The notes beneath the pieces are model-generated. The model searched no databases. It was not told where the DNA came from and saw only the letters and a program-made list of their open reading frames with translations. Below, one piece after another: positions 10,431 to 20,470 of a DNA stretch of 64,000 nucleotides. The stretch's first letter is position 1. Each line of letters opens with the position of its first letter. The stretch comes from Hofstenia miamia (taxonomy: Eukaryota > Xenacoelomorpha > Acoela): positions 1,486,242 to 1,550,241 of the forward strand of contig SCFE01000101.1 in assembly GCA_004352715.1 (NCBI GenBank). Direction: 5' to 3'. The translations under genes were made by a program, and so were the position numbers.

Positions 10431-10919
10431 TTGAGTTTACAAGAGATTGAAACTAAGAACAAATTTCATTTTTTGAATGTACAAATAATTAGAAAAGATA
10501 GCAAATTTGAAACTGGAATCTATTATAAACCAACTGACACAGGATTGTTATTGAACTACAACTCAAATACGCCTTTAAATTACAAAATATCATTAATTAA
10601 AGGTTGTATTCATCGAATATTTGACAATTGCAGCACATATAGAACAATTAACCAAGAAATAGGAAAACTTAAGATCGAATTAAAGAAGAATGAATATCCA
10701 AATAATTTCATAGATCGACATATTAAGAAATCATTAGAAGACATTTTAATTAAGAACAAAAGATCAAAAAACAATCAAACTAATTATGAACATTGTTTTA
10801 AGATCGAATATAGAGGACTTCATACCGAAAACATGATCAAAGAACTCAAAAAAATATCAATAATTAAAGAAAATGTTAGATTTATATATAGCAATCATAA
10901 GCTAAGAGTAGTAAGGTAA
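10431..10919 (+). pseudogene. 5'-truncated Penelope-like element reverse transcriptase (C-terminal part)
   Basis: The 162-residue frame contains KFHFLNVQIIRKDSKFETGIYYKPTDTGLLLNYNSNTPLNYKISL. This is the Penelope-like signature (FLD.. +… F.T.+YRKPT.TG..LNY.S..P..YK). It is followed by the helical region EYPNNFIDRHIKKSLED and the linker ENVRFIYSNHKLRVVR. The palm with the catalytic Asp box is missing upstream. No GIY-YIG endonuclease follows before the stop. The first codon shown is a TTG after a stop, so it is not a real start. This is a broken copy, on the opposite strand to the Penelope-like end at 43769. Confidence 0.75.
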
Positions 10920-11104
10920 CGGACAGAGGAGGCTACATTGGGACACCCTGAAGTTCTCGTAACACCTGCGGCTATTCGCCATGTGGAAATGAAGTGATTC
11001 TATTGGACGCCATCTAGCGACGAAATATTTTTGACGAAACTAAATTGAGTAAATTAATTTTTTAGACAATTTGTTTAGACCAACCAGTGAGAATCTTTGA
11101 TTTT
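10748..11104 (+). repeat. Direct repeat copy 1: Penelope-like 3' part, left of gap
   Basis: Covers the last RT residues and about 185 bp of 3' flank. It is repeated with a few substitutions and an indel at 12105-12464. Copy 1 stops at the gap. Confidence 0.9.
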
Positions 11105-12104
11105 NNNNNNNNNNNNNNNNNNNNNNNNNNNNNNNNNNNNNNNNNNNNNNNNNNNNNNNNNNNNNNNNNNNNNNNNNNNNNNNNNNNNNNNNNNNNNNNN
11201 NNNNNNNNNNNNNNNNNNNNNNNNNNNNNNNNNNNNNNNNNNNNNNNNNNNNNNNNNNNNNNNNNNNNNNNNNNNNNNNNNNNNNNNNNNNNNNNNNNNN
11301 NNNNNNNNNNNNNNNNNNNNNNNNNNNNNNNNNNNNNNNNNNNNNNNNNNNNNNNNNNNNNNNNNNNNNNNNNNNNNNNNNNNNNNNNNNNNNNNNNNNN
11401 NNNNNNNNNNNNNNNNNNNNNNNNNNNNNNNNNNNNNNNNNNNNNNNNNNNNNNNNNNNNNNNNNNNNNNNNNNNNNNNNNNNNNNNNNNNNNNNNNNNN
11501 NNNNNNNNNNNNNNNNNNNNNNNNNNNNNNNNNNNNNNNNNNNNNNNNNNNNNNNNNNNNNNNNNNNNNNNNNNNNNNNNNNNNNNNNNNNNNNNNNNNN
11601 NNNNNNNNNNNNNNNNNNNNNNNNNNNNNNNNNNNNNNNNNNNNNNNNNNNNNNNNNNNNNNNNNNNNNNNNNNNNNNNNNNNNNNNNNNNNNNNNNNNN
11701 NNNNNNNNNNNNNNNNNNNNNNNNNNNNNNNNNNNNNNNNNNNNNNNNNNNNNNNNNNNNNNNNNNNNNNNNNNNNNNNNNNNNNNNNNNNNNNNNNNNN
11801 NNNNNNNNNNNNNNNNNNNNNNNNNNNNNNNNNNNNNNNNNNNNNNNNNNNNNNNNNNNNNNNNNNNNNNNNNNNNNNNNNNNNNNNNNNNNNNNNNNNN
11901 NNNNNNNNNNNNNNNNNNNNNNNNNNNNNNNNNNNNNNNNNNNNNNNNNNNNNNNNNNNNNNNNNNNNNNNNNNNNNNNNNNNNNNNNNNNNNNNNNNNN
12001 NNNNNNNNNNNNNNNNNNNNNNNNNNNNNNNNNNNNNNNNNNNNNNNNNNNNNNNNNNNNNNNNNNNNNNNNNNNNNNNNNNNNNNNNNNNNNNNNNNNN
12101 NNNN
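11105..12104. other. Assembly gap, 1000 N
   Basis: Exactly 1000 undetermined bases flanked on both sides by the same ~357-bp sequence. That is a typical place for an assembly to fail. Confidence 1.
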
Positions 12105-12478
12105 TAATTAAAAACAAAAGATCAAAAAACAATCAAACTAATTATGAACATTGTTTTAAGATTGAATATAGAGGACTTCATACTGAAAACATGATCAAAG
12201 AACCCAAAAAATATCAATAATTAAAGAAAATGTTAGATTTATATATAGCAATCATAAGCTAAGAGTAGTAAGGTAACGGACAGAGGAGGCTACATTGGGA
12301 CACCCTGAAGTTCTCGTAACACCTGCGGCTATTCGCCATGTGGAAATGAAGTGATTCTATTGGACGCCATCTAGCGACGAAATATTTTTGACGAAACTAA
12401 ATTGAGTAAATTAATTTTTTAGACAATTTGTTTAGACCAAAAAGTGAGAATCTTTGATTTTTAGGATTTAGGCAATCT
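12105..12478 (+). repeat. Direct repeat copy 2: Penelope-like RT end with a frameshift
   Basis: Nearly the same as 10748-11104. It has silent C/T changes in the RT end, a one-base loss in an A run that breaks the RT frame after ENMIKEP, and a change just before gtgagaatc. The differences show that it is a real second copy or allele, not an exact assembly echo. Confidence 0.85.
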
Positions 12479-13173
12479 GATTTTTTTGATGACAAATTTC
12501 ACTTAGAGCGTGTTTGTTGTAACAATGTTTAAACATGCAGCACCATGGTTAAGGAAAACAATTCATAGATCCAAAACCCAAATATTTCAAATGAAAAAAT
12601 GACGTGTTATTTGCATTAGAGTGTGTTTCCAAGTGCTTTAATATTGATCAAAACAAATATGCAAGAGGTGGAAAACAACAATTTCTTTAGCAATTGCACA
12701 TAAATTGTAAAAGCATACATTACACAATGACTCTGAGTGACAAAGTTCAGCATTTTGCAATCTTCAAGTTTCCATCTTCATTCTAAAATATGACGGCACT
12801 TCCACATTCACCCAGGAGGTGGCCGCCAGAAATGCGTTAAGCCATTTATTTAATGTGGCTGGCTTTCCCCAGGAGGCCTATTGTTACCACAGACCTAAAC
12901 CATGAGCAATGAAAACGATAATAACAATTCCAAAATAAAATATCTAGTGACATTTGATAACACCCAAGTACTATATAATTTGTAAAAATGTAAACTTGGT
13001 TAGTGAAAATAGATATTACATTAACGCATATAGGCGAGTAAACCATTAACACACAAAAGTTGTTTTAAAACAAAAGCGTGTTTGGTGAAAATAAAAATAT
13101 TACATCACATATATAGGTGAAAAAATTAAATCATTAATATAAAAATCATTAAAACAAAAACGCGTTTGGTGAA
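12479..13173. repeat. AT-rich spacer ending in a short ~76-84 bp tandem repeat (12990-13173)
   Basis: The first 500 bp show nothing recognisable. From about 12990, three diverged units share ttggtgaaaata-like starts followed by attacat..catatataggtga and cattaa. The third unit runs into the gap, so the array may be longer. Confidence 0.6.
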
Positions 13174-14173
13174 NNNNNNNNNNNNNNNNNNNNNNNNNNN
13201 NNNNNNNNNNNNNNNNNNNNNNNNNNNNNNNNNNNNNNNNNNNNNNNNNNNNNNNNNNNNNNNNNNNNNNNNNNNNNNNNNNNNNNNNNNNNNNNNNNNN
13301 NNNNNNNNNNNNNNNNNNNNNNNNNNNNNNNNNNNNNNNNNNNNNNNNNNNNNNNNNNNNNNNNNNNNNNNNNNNNNNNNNNNNNNNNNNNNNNNNNNNN
13401 NNNNNNNNNNNNNNNNNNNNNNNNNNNNNNNNNNNNNNNNNNNNNNNNNNNNNNNNNNNNNNNNNNNNNNNNNNNNNNNNNNNNNNNNNNNNNNNNNNNN
13501 NNNNNNNNNNNNNNNNNNNNNNNNNNNNNNNNNNNNNNNNNNNNNNNNNNNNNNNNNNNNNNNNNNNNNNNNNNNNNNNNNNNNNNNNNNNNNNNNNNNN
13601 NNNNNNNNNNNNNNNNNNNNNNNNNNNNNNNNNNNNNNNNNNNNNNNNNNNNNNNNNNNNNNNNNNNNNNNNNNNNNNNNNNNNNNNNNNNNNNNNNNNN
13701 NNNNNNNNNNNNNNNNNNNNNNNNNNNNNNNNNNNNNNNNNNNNNNNNNNNNNNNNNNNNNNNNNNNNNNNNNNNNNNNNNNNNNNNNNNNNNNNNNNNN
13801 NNNNNNNNNNNNNNNNNNNNNNNNNNNNNNNNNNNNNNNNNNNNNNNNNNNNNNNNNNNNNNNNNNNNNNNNNNNNNNNNNNNNNNNNNNNNNNNNNNNN
13901 NNNNNNNNNNNNNNNNNNNNNNNNNNNNNNNNNNNNNNNNNNNNNNNNNNNNNNNNNNNNNNNNNNNNNNNNNNNNNNNNNNNNNNNNNNNNNNNNNNNN
14001 NNNNNNNNNNNNNNNNNNNNNNNNNNNNNNNNNNNNNNNNNNNNNNNNNNNNNNNNNNNNNNNNNNNNNNNNNNNNNNNNNNNNNNNNNNNNNNNNNNNN
14101 NNNNNNNNNNNNNNNNNNNNNNNNNNNNNNNNNNNNNNNNNNNNNNNNNNNNNNNNNNNNNNNNNNNNNNNNN
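13174..14173. other. Assembly gap, 1000 N
   Basis: Exactly 1000 undetermined bases between a tandem repeat and an AT microsatellite. Confidence 1.

Positions 14174-14203
<30 letters not shown>
14174..14203. repeat. (AT)n microsatellite at gap edge
   Basis: Fifteen or so AT dinucleotides directly after the gap. Confidence 0.95.
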
Positions 14204-14205
<2 letters not shown>

Positions 14206-14720
14206 TCTGAATTCTTCTGTCGATGTAATGTAACAGGAGAAGGTGCATAATATTTAATCAATCCTTGCCCACTAAGGACGTCTTCTATTTTAAGTAGTGA
14301 TTGGTTAGATTCCTTTTATACAATTTGTGATACCTCAAAACCAGGTGCGCTATTTGAGAGTGAATATTGTGATACATTAATGGGAGATGAACACATCTTC
14401 AATATATCACAATTTCATTTCTATCCTAATGATACAAAAAATTTTGTCATGAACAACTACATTGAGAAATGACAATTAATTGTAAAGGAATTGTAGTACT
14501 TTCAAAAAACAATATAGACATATGAAAAGTGATCTCACATTTTTGGAAATCAGAAATTTAATTGTTATAACATTGAGATTTATGACATTGAGATAGTTGA
14601 GAATGAAGGAGATTTTCAAACCATTAAATACATACAAAATGTTGTAAATGATTTCTTCTCATTTTGGCTATATCGAAAGTAAGTCAATGAATGTTATTTA
14701 AGCAATTGATGCAATAAAAC
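14204..14720 (+). other. Decayed coding relic upstream of a helicase fragment
   Basis: Plus-strand fragments with stops. One patch (about 14295-14350) reads DWLDSFYTICD and resembles NDWLHFFNTICD at 18424-18459. Both may come from the same Helitron-like or other replicative element. No start or domain was recognised. Confidence 0.3.
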
Positions 14721-15043
14721 TAGATGCAATTAAAAATAAACTTAATGTACAGTAGATCAAAAGTTTTTCCTCAATTATGTTTTGAAGAACATGAACACCA
14801 AGTAAGATTATTTTTGTCTGCTCCAGGTGGTGTAGGAAAAACATTATTGAAAAGAGACTTCTATCATAATGTCTCACATGTCAGAGCCAATGCACACACT
14901 GACCGTAGATTATGCTTTGTACTCCTCGTTGCCCCTACTGGAAAATGTGCTGTAAATATTGGAGGCCAAAGAATTCACGACTTCTTTAAAATAAATGTAA
15001 AGAATAATATTAAGAACTATGCACCATTAGTAAGTAAAGATAG

Positions 15044-15064
15044 NNNNNNNNNNNNNNNNNNNNN
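15044..15064. other. Short assembly gap, 21 N
   Basis: Twenty-one undetermined bases. The sequence type changes from helicase to reverse transcriptase at this point. Confidence 1.
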
Positions 15065-15143
15065 TATCTAGATGGTCTAGTTACAGTTCTAGCGCCACTA
15101 GGTATTAATATCTCTGTAGCGAAGACCAAGTGCATGTGGTTAT
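15065..15143 (+). pseudogene. Reverse transcriptase snippet enclosed between two N runs
   Basis: Translates as YLDGLVTVLAPLGINISVAKTKCMW. This is the region just after the catalytic YxDD box of a non-LTR RT (…LGL.IN..KTK.M). The second Asp is replaced by Gly. It lies between the 21-N gap and a single N at 15144, while helicase sequence continues on both sides. Confidence 0.5.
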
Positions 15144-15300
15144 NAGCTTTTTTACAGTCAAATGAAGTTGATCATCATTGATGAAATTTCCTTAGTTGTT
15201 TAGAGTAATAAAAAAAGATTAAGAGAAATTGTTGATCCAAATAAGATCTTTGGAGGAATTCACATAATCTATGTGACATTGAATAGTCAAATTAAACATG

Positions 15301-16020
15301 ACAATAATTTGTATACTTCAACCTATTTGTAATTAGAGTGCTTTTACTCAATGGAAGACTGGATCAACACAAAATGGATGCAGCTGTATTAAAATGCGAT
15401 TTCTATCATGCTTTTGTTGTTGGTGGATACTCCATGGTCCACCATAAGCAAAAACTCAGCAATGAAAGATTCATGGAGGACTACAGCTTCTTCATTCGAA
15501 ATAGCACCAGATTGAATCACACCAACCACTAGAAGAGCCTCATGAGGATGATCACTCATTACAGCAGAAGGATCCAGGATTTTAGAAAATCTGAAACAAG
15601 GAAGACGCCAAAACTAATAATTTGGCATGACATGATTGGCAATACTTTTTCTGATCACTATCAGCAAAAAGATATGCAAATGGAATAATTCAAGGAGGCT
15701 CTACAGACGATTAAGACAATGCTGTATGCTGTTCACATCAAATGAAAAGTCCTTCTGATAAATGGTCGACTAGATAAACAGAAAATGATTGAAATTAGAA
15801 AGATATTGCTGGAGGTTGGAGTTGGTTTCATCAGAGGCCACAAATTACTGCGAGGTCACATCTATGAAAAGGATGGCATTCCTACTACTAATTTGTGTTA
15901 AATACGCGGTACAACTGTTAATTAATTTCATTCGAAAACATGCATGTCTCATGTTTTGGGTGTTTACATGGTGACAGGAGACATAAGACACTAGAGAAAA
16001 TCAAAATCTTTTGAATTACT
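15301..16020 (+). other. Unrecognised, partly open sequence with an internal peptide echo
   Basis: Open pieces at 15338-15532 and 15730-15970 both carry LLxNGRLDxxKM (LLLNGRLDQHKM and LLINGRLDKQKM), suggesting an old internal duplication. I recognise no domain, and stops interrupt both pieces. Confidence 0.3.
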
Positions 16021-16359
16021 GTGGTGACTTTCTCAACAATACAGAGGGTCACACATGCCAGTACGAGACACTTGAAGTGCATGGTGTGTGCGGGTACGTT
16101 TTCCTCCCAGAAGGCGTTAAATCACAGTGTCAGAAATGACCATATGCAGATCTCCATTAATAGAGCGGATGCGAATTGCTGGAAGTGTGTAGCGAAGGGA
16201 TGCTTTAAGTCATATGAGAGCAAATGTTGGTATTTACGGCACATTAAGACCTGTCACCCCAACCTTAGTAATCGAGCATTTATAGGCAACACAGGAACCT
16301 CTAGGCTTCTACTGCCACGCGGGGCGTTGGTGGGAGGAGTTTATTCTGTTGGAGTTTAA
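16021..16359 (+). CDS. C2H2-like zinc-finger fragment, probably retroelement-derived
   Basis: A 112-residue open frame with two Cys/His clusters. The first is CMVCAGTFSSQKALNHSVRNDH, a C2H2 finger with C-X2-C, a central Phe and a His pair; the second is CVAKGCFKS followed by LRHIKTCH. Fingers of this kind occur at the N-terminus of R2/NeSL-type non-LTR proteins, and RT-like repeat modules flank this frame (16376 and 17908). No good Met start is present. A host zinc-finger gene remnant cannot be excluded. Confidence 0.45.
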   Translation: MVTFSTIQRVTHASTRHLKCMVCAGTFSSQKALNHSVRNDHMQISINRADANCWKCVAKGCFKSYESKCWYLRHIKTCHPNLSNRAFIGNTGTSRLLLPRGALVGGVYSVGV

Positions 16360-16375
16360 TCTATGACAATCTTTG

Positions 16376-16595
16376 TTTAACTCGAGTTCCAAGGGCTTCA
16401 GGGCCAGACCTGGTCGATACCATCCACCTGTTGCTGCGTTGGGAGCCGTACCATGCAAAGGTCTTAAAAAATCATTTTATATATTGCAACATACTGATAC
16501 TTTAGTTAAGCATAAAATAACATATGAACGCTAATCCACAAAAATAAAGAATAAAAGCACATAAGACCATCAGAAAAACCTGGTGAATCTTTGTA
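16376..16595 (+). repeat. Dispersed retroelement module, copy A (PRASGPDL-coding)
   Basis: Encodes TRVPRASGPDLVDT… and LLLRWEPYHAKVLKN, followed by a noncoding part ending near cagaaaaacctgg. Copies occur at 17908-18165 and, for the first ~65 bp only, at 24478-24545. The ASGPD motif is like the start of RT domain 0. Confidence 0.65.
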
Positions 16596-17289
16596 TTTAA
16601 TTATAAAAGTCATAGCTGAAAATATTTGCATTGCTATTTAAAGGAGTATGATGTTTTGTAAAAATGCGAATTTTGAATTAGTTATTTTAGATATATCTTG
16701 TTTGACGGTTTAACATTTTCAAATAAATGTAAAGTAGTGTTAGAATATTATTGAAATAGTTCCTAACTATTATAAGGTCATACTATGCAATTCATTAAAT
16801 TTGTTAAATTTCATTAATATTCATTTGGGAGTAATTTATTTGAAATTCATTATGATCCAAATTAATCCTTGCAATTTTTTGTAACAACTGATATATAATA
16901 TTCATGAAATATAGGTTCAAAGTAATTTATCAAAAAAAATTTATATTTATAATAAATTGTTTAATTTATAATAAAATCAGTTGACTACTAGACTATAAAT
17001 AGTATTTCACATACTACAACTTTACATCTTGTAGACAACAGTTTAGGCAATTTTAGTTGCTAGTAATTCTGCAAGTTTCAGTTATTGATTTTATTATGTA
17101 GACTAAGCCGTTTCTTGGTATTAACTGTTCCTCTTCAGCAGCTAGTGCGGTCAGAGTGCTTGTGATAAAGAAGGCAACATTGTCATGGGTAAAACTTACT
17201 CCAAAGTAGAGCAAAATGTTGTAAATTCATCAAGACATTTGATGCTAACAAATGCATTTTAAGTTAAAAGCGATAATATAATTATCTGA
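16596..17289. other. AT-rich stretch without recognised feature
   Basis: No reading frame, RNA or repeat could be supported here. Confidence 0.4.
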
Positions 17290-17890
17290 TGACAGGCGTG
17301 ATGGACACTGAACATCTACATCAAATCATATTTGATCGCTTTTTCATCATTTCATTGAAAAAAGCATAAAACGGGAGCTATGGTTGCAGCAATAGTCGCC
17401 TTTGAAAATGCTGCGAGTAAGTATTTTAACTTCTAGTTTAATGCAATCCGGTTCTCTGGTGCATCTCATAGGAGTTGCATTATAGAAACTTTTTTTTCAA
17501 CACTAAAGAGAAATGTGTAACCAATTCCTCAGAGCTATTGTGTTAAAAATTCAAGTCAAGTTAGGATTTATGCAACAAATACCAGAAACACATTTTGGTC
17601 ATATGGAGCATGTCGATGCTAAATATTACGGGGCTGAGAATATTGGGCCAGTGTTTTTGCTGCAAAAACTCTTAATAGTACAAGGGAGAGTACCGTAGTG
17701 GAGTTTAATAGAGAAGTTATCTCCTCAAATATAATTGAGTGCATCACTGCCAACTGGAAAATCCCTAAGAGATCTGCATGCAGAGAACAACCCTGAGGAT
17801 GAAATAACAGGAGTGCAAGATCAGATGAGAACGCAAAGATTACATTTGAGAGCTAAAATTATCAATGAAGATAGGCTTTTCTCAAAACAT
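17290..17890 (+). repeat. Unknown dispersed family, copy 1
   Basis: Shares ordered patches with 22170-22930. These include gatggacac, gcagcaatagtc, ggtgcatc(a/t)cata, catggagcatg, gaagttatctcctcaaata and tctgcatgcagagaacaa/tccc. Copy 1 is cut by the module starting at 17908. Both copies look formerly coding but are full of stops. The family is not recognised. Confidence 0.6.
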
Positions 17891-17907
17891 TGGCCATCTC
17901 TCTGATC

Positions 17908-18165
17908 TGACTCGAATTCCAAGGGCTTCAGGGCCAGACCTTCTCGGTACCATTCAGCTTTTGCTGCGTTGGGAACCCTACCATACAAAGGTCTTAAAAA
18001 ATAAATTTCAAAATACAGTAAGAATTATTTTCACAATTTGAGAATCTATTGCAACATACTGATACTTTAGTTAAGCATAAAATAACATGTAATGAAGGTT
18101 GTTACACAAAAATAAAGAATAAAAGCACATAAGACCATCAGAAAAACCTTGCAAATCTTTGTTAT
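17908..18165 (+). repeat. Dispersed retroelement module, copy B (PRASGPDL-coding)
   Basis: Matches copy A (16376) over both the coding start and the noncoding tail, with a ~35-bp extra stretch near 18012-18045. Peptide patch: FPRASGPDLLGT-like after a stop, then LLLRWEPYHTKVLKN. Confidence 0.65.
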
Positions 18166-18570
18166 GGCTTATAAAAAGAAAGCAATGATTTAGGTCAATC
18201 TCATTCAATAAGTTCTGTCAATGTAATACAAAATGACATATTGCAAAACATAAGCAAATTGTCAAGTAATCCTCAACTAGATATGCTTATAATTCCTGCT
18301 AAATTAAAAAGATCAATTGATAATAATATGTATATGTTTTGCAATGTTAGACCTAATGTCACATATTAAGGTTCACAATATTTAATTAATAATTTAGACC
18401 TTCAGTAATCAATTATATTGGATAATGATTGGCTCCATTTCTTCAATACAATTTGTGACTTTGCACATTTTAACAATGGCTTCAATAGTGAATTTCATGA
18501 TAGGTTGACAATTGATGTAGGAATCTTTACTAATTTCCCAATTTCAATACATCCTAGAGAAAATACCACA
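18166..18570 (+). other. Decayed coding relic of unknown family
   Basis: Reads almost open on + with a few stops (ESNDLGQSHSISSVNVIQND… IPAKLKRSIDNNMYMFCNVRPN… NDWLHFFNTICDF). The last patch has a relative at 14295. The sequence joins directly to RT coding near 18570, which looks like a junction between two elements. Confidence 0.35.
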
Positions 18571-19092
18571 CCTGTGCGGCAAGCACGGGAGGCTTCTACA
18601 TTACGAAATGAAAACCTTTTTGCGTGTTTGATTGACCTTCAAAAGGCCTTTGATTCCGTACCAAGGCCAGTAATTTGGAAGTGTCTATTAGCAATTGGCA
18701 TACCAAAACAGATAATCGCGATCATTAAATCCTTACATGACACATTGATAGCACACATTCATGGTGAACGTCCACAAGTAAGTTTTAGACTTGAACATGG
18801 AGTCCGACAAGGATGTGTCCCCAGAGCGTGCTTATTTAACCTCCTTTTCCACTATCTGATCCGTGAGGGACTCCGTGCAACCCCCCTAAGGCTAAGAATG
18901 ACAAAAGCATCAATTGTTCCTGAAGGAAATGGCCACGTTGTCAGTGCACGCAAGAGTCAGTGCTGGGAAATACGGCTGTTACTAGATGTGAATTGTGTTA
19001 ATGGATGTTACTCTAAGGTAGTCTCAGATATTTTCCACATCATACTCTCAGGCTACGACGAAGTTAGAGCTTTCAGAAATATTGCTCAATAA
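18571..19092 (+). pseudogene. Non-LTR reverse transcriptase fragment
   Basis: FACLIDLQKAFDSVPRPVIW carries RT motif A with its catalytic Asp. Then come IIKSLHDTLIAHI and LEHGVRQGCVPRACLFNLLFHYLI, the motif B block where S/GP has become RA. The YxDD box is absent; the frame carries on into unrelated residues until the stop at 19090-19092. It is fused upstream to an unrelated relic, so the open frame from 18418 is a chimera. The Arg-Ala change and missing YxDD make it inactive. Confidence 0.7.
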
Positions 19093-19199
19093 TGACAAAA
19101 TTTAAAATACCTATCTAACAAATACTTAGTAATGTTTTTATCATAAAGAGCAAATGTTACCCATGCTAATATGGATTGAGCAAATGTTGATGCTGTGAA

Positions 19200-19893
19200 G
19201 GACAACGTGTTGGAACCGTGGGAAATTTTTTCCTGAACTCCACATTTGAAAAAATTTTCTGATATTCACAACAAGCCGATCAACTTGGTTTGTCAATTCA
19301 ACTGATCAGTACAGATTATTTAATCAAAAACAATGAGACGGCCACTTTTTGAAATTTGGAATGACGTGCTTCATTTCAACAAAACTGAGGACAGATTAGC
19401 CCAAAGAGTCACCGACACCTTCGCAGCTGTACAAGAAATTTTGAACAGAAGGCTGAAAATTTAAATTCTAAGTCATTCTATGACAGTCAATGAGCAGCTG
19501 GTTGCCTCTCAATGCCGCTCACCTCATTGGATCTACAACACTATGAACATTCTGCCTGATCTTCATGAAACTCATTCTAAACAGTCCCTGTTTGTGTTCA
19601 GCAGAAAATTCAACCGTGTAAAGAAAATTTAGCTCATATCAACTATGCACCATGACACAACAACAGGAAGGGAAGTTCAAAAAAGAACCTGCAACTACTA
19701 CAAGACAAAAGCAGGTGCAGATATAGTCAATAAATTTGCAAAGGATGTAACTGATATCAATGTCTTAATCTTCAATGAAACGCATTCAGAATGGAATTCA
19801 TCACCAGAAAATAAAAGGCGAAAGGTTTCCTTCAAGAACTATCAAGTACATTTGGCAAAACTAACAGGGTCTTCGGATTGCGTTATGTGATCT
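19200..19893 (+). pseudogene. Decayed piggyBac-type transposase
   Basis: Ordered patches match the piggyBac fold. RRPLFEIWNDVLHFNKTEDR (19330-19390) is the F..I...LHF.. block. TVNEQLVASQCRSPHWIYN (from 19480) corresponds to the T+DEQLV.F+GR..F..Y block. ISTMHHDTTTGREVQKRT followed by YYKTKAGADIVNKFAKD (19636-19760) matches the LSTMH…YN.TKGGVD.VD block. In the second block the catalytic Asp is Asn (VNEQ for VDEQ). Two in-frame stops (near 19462 and 19630) also kill it. Terminal repeats and TTAA sites were not identified. Confidence 0.75.
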
Positions 19894-19960
19894 TATTAAT
19901 CTTTGCCATGAAACTGTGGCTCATCTTGTTCAATAAGCAAGACTGCCTAATTCAAGACTG

Positions 19961-20012
19961 ACAGATCAGCCATGAGCTGGTGTTAGTGATGCAAGGAAAG
20001 TGGAAATTATAA
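19961..20012 (+). repeat. Isolated partial copy of the 130-bp satellite unit
   Basis: The first ~52 bp of the satellite monomer (gacagatcagccatgagctg onward) occur here alone. They sit between piggyBac-derived flanks that share caccagaaaataaaaggc (19802 and 20013). This is a plausible seed or a stray copy of the array. Confidence 0.7.
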
Positions 20013-20274
20013 TCACCAGAAAATAAAAGGCTTCGGGGCGAAGTTTCAGATATGGAAGGAGTGCGCTTATTGACCGCCTTGTAGCAGATTTTGCGCAAGT
20101 ATTTAGTATGGAGAGATGTCCAAGAACATGATGTGATGCAGAAGTTATCTTCTTGCATAAAAAGGAATTAATTTTAACTCTTTCTTTGGTCAAGGTGAAG
20201 TAGAACTGAAGCACATAGAGTATGCTGACTATCTCTGTCTTTTTGGCTGGTCTGAGGAACAAATACAGAGCTGT

Positions 20275-20460
20275 TCAATGTTCGATCCCTAAATGACGAA
20301 AATACCCTTGAATAATTGGTTAACACCATGATCAAGAGAGGCCTGGATTTGGTATTGTTATGCAAGACACACCTTAAAGGTAAAGTGGCTAGGGAAATGT
20401 CAAAGGGTACTACTTGTATAGTATTGGACATGGAATCAACACTGTGGCAAGCGATGGGGT
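20275..20460 (+). pseudogene. Endonuclease N-terminal fragment of a non-LTR element, copy 1
   Basis: Translates as FNVRSLNDENTLE then a stop and RGLDLVLLCKTHLKGKVAREMSKG. This is the N-V-R-S-L-N and L-L-x-E-T-H pattern of an APE-type endonuclease start, with Lys in place of the catalytic Glu. The same sequence recurs at 24895-25045. Confidence 0.6.
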
Positions 20461-20470
20461 TGGTTTTTTA

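Larger units (their letters stand above)
14724..15300 (+). pseudogene. Pif1/Helitron-type helicase fragment, interrupted
   Basis: The Walker A motif is clear in RLFLSAPGGVGKT (about 14810-14850). Then comes LLVAPTGKCAVNIGG…IHDFFKI, the Pif1 motif Ia region. After a short gap and an RT insert, MKLIIIDEISLV (Walker B, near 15165-15200) and KIFGGIHIIYV continue the same domain. Stops and frame changes occur before and after. Compared with the helicase at 48479 it is a different family member (FFKI versus IFKI, diverged linkers). The RT piece inside may be an assembly error rather than a true insertion. Confidence 0.7.
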
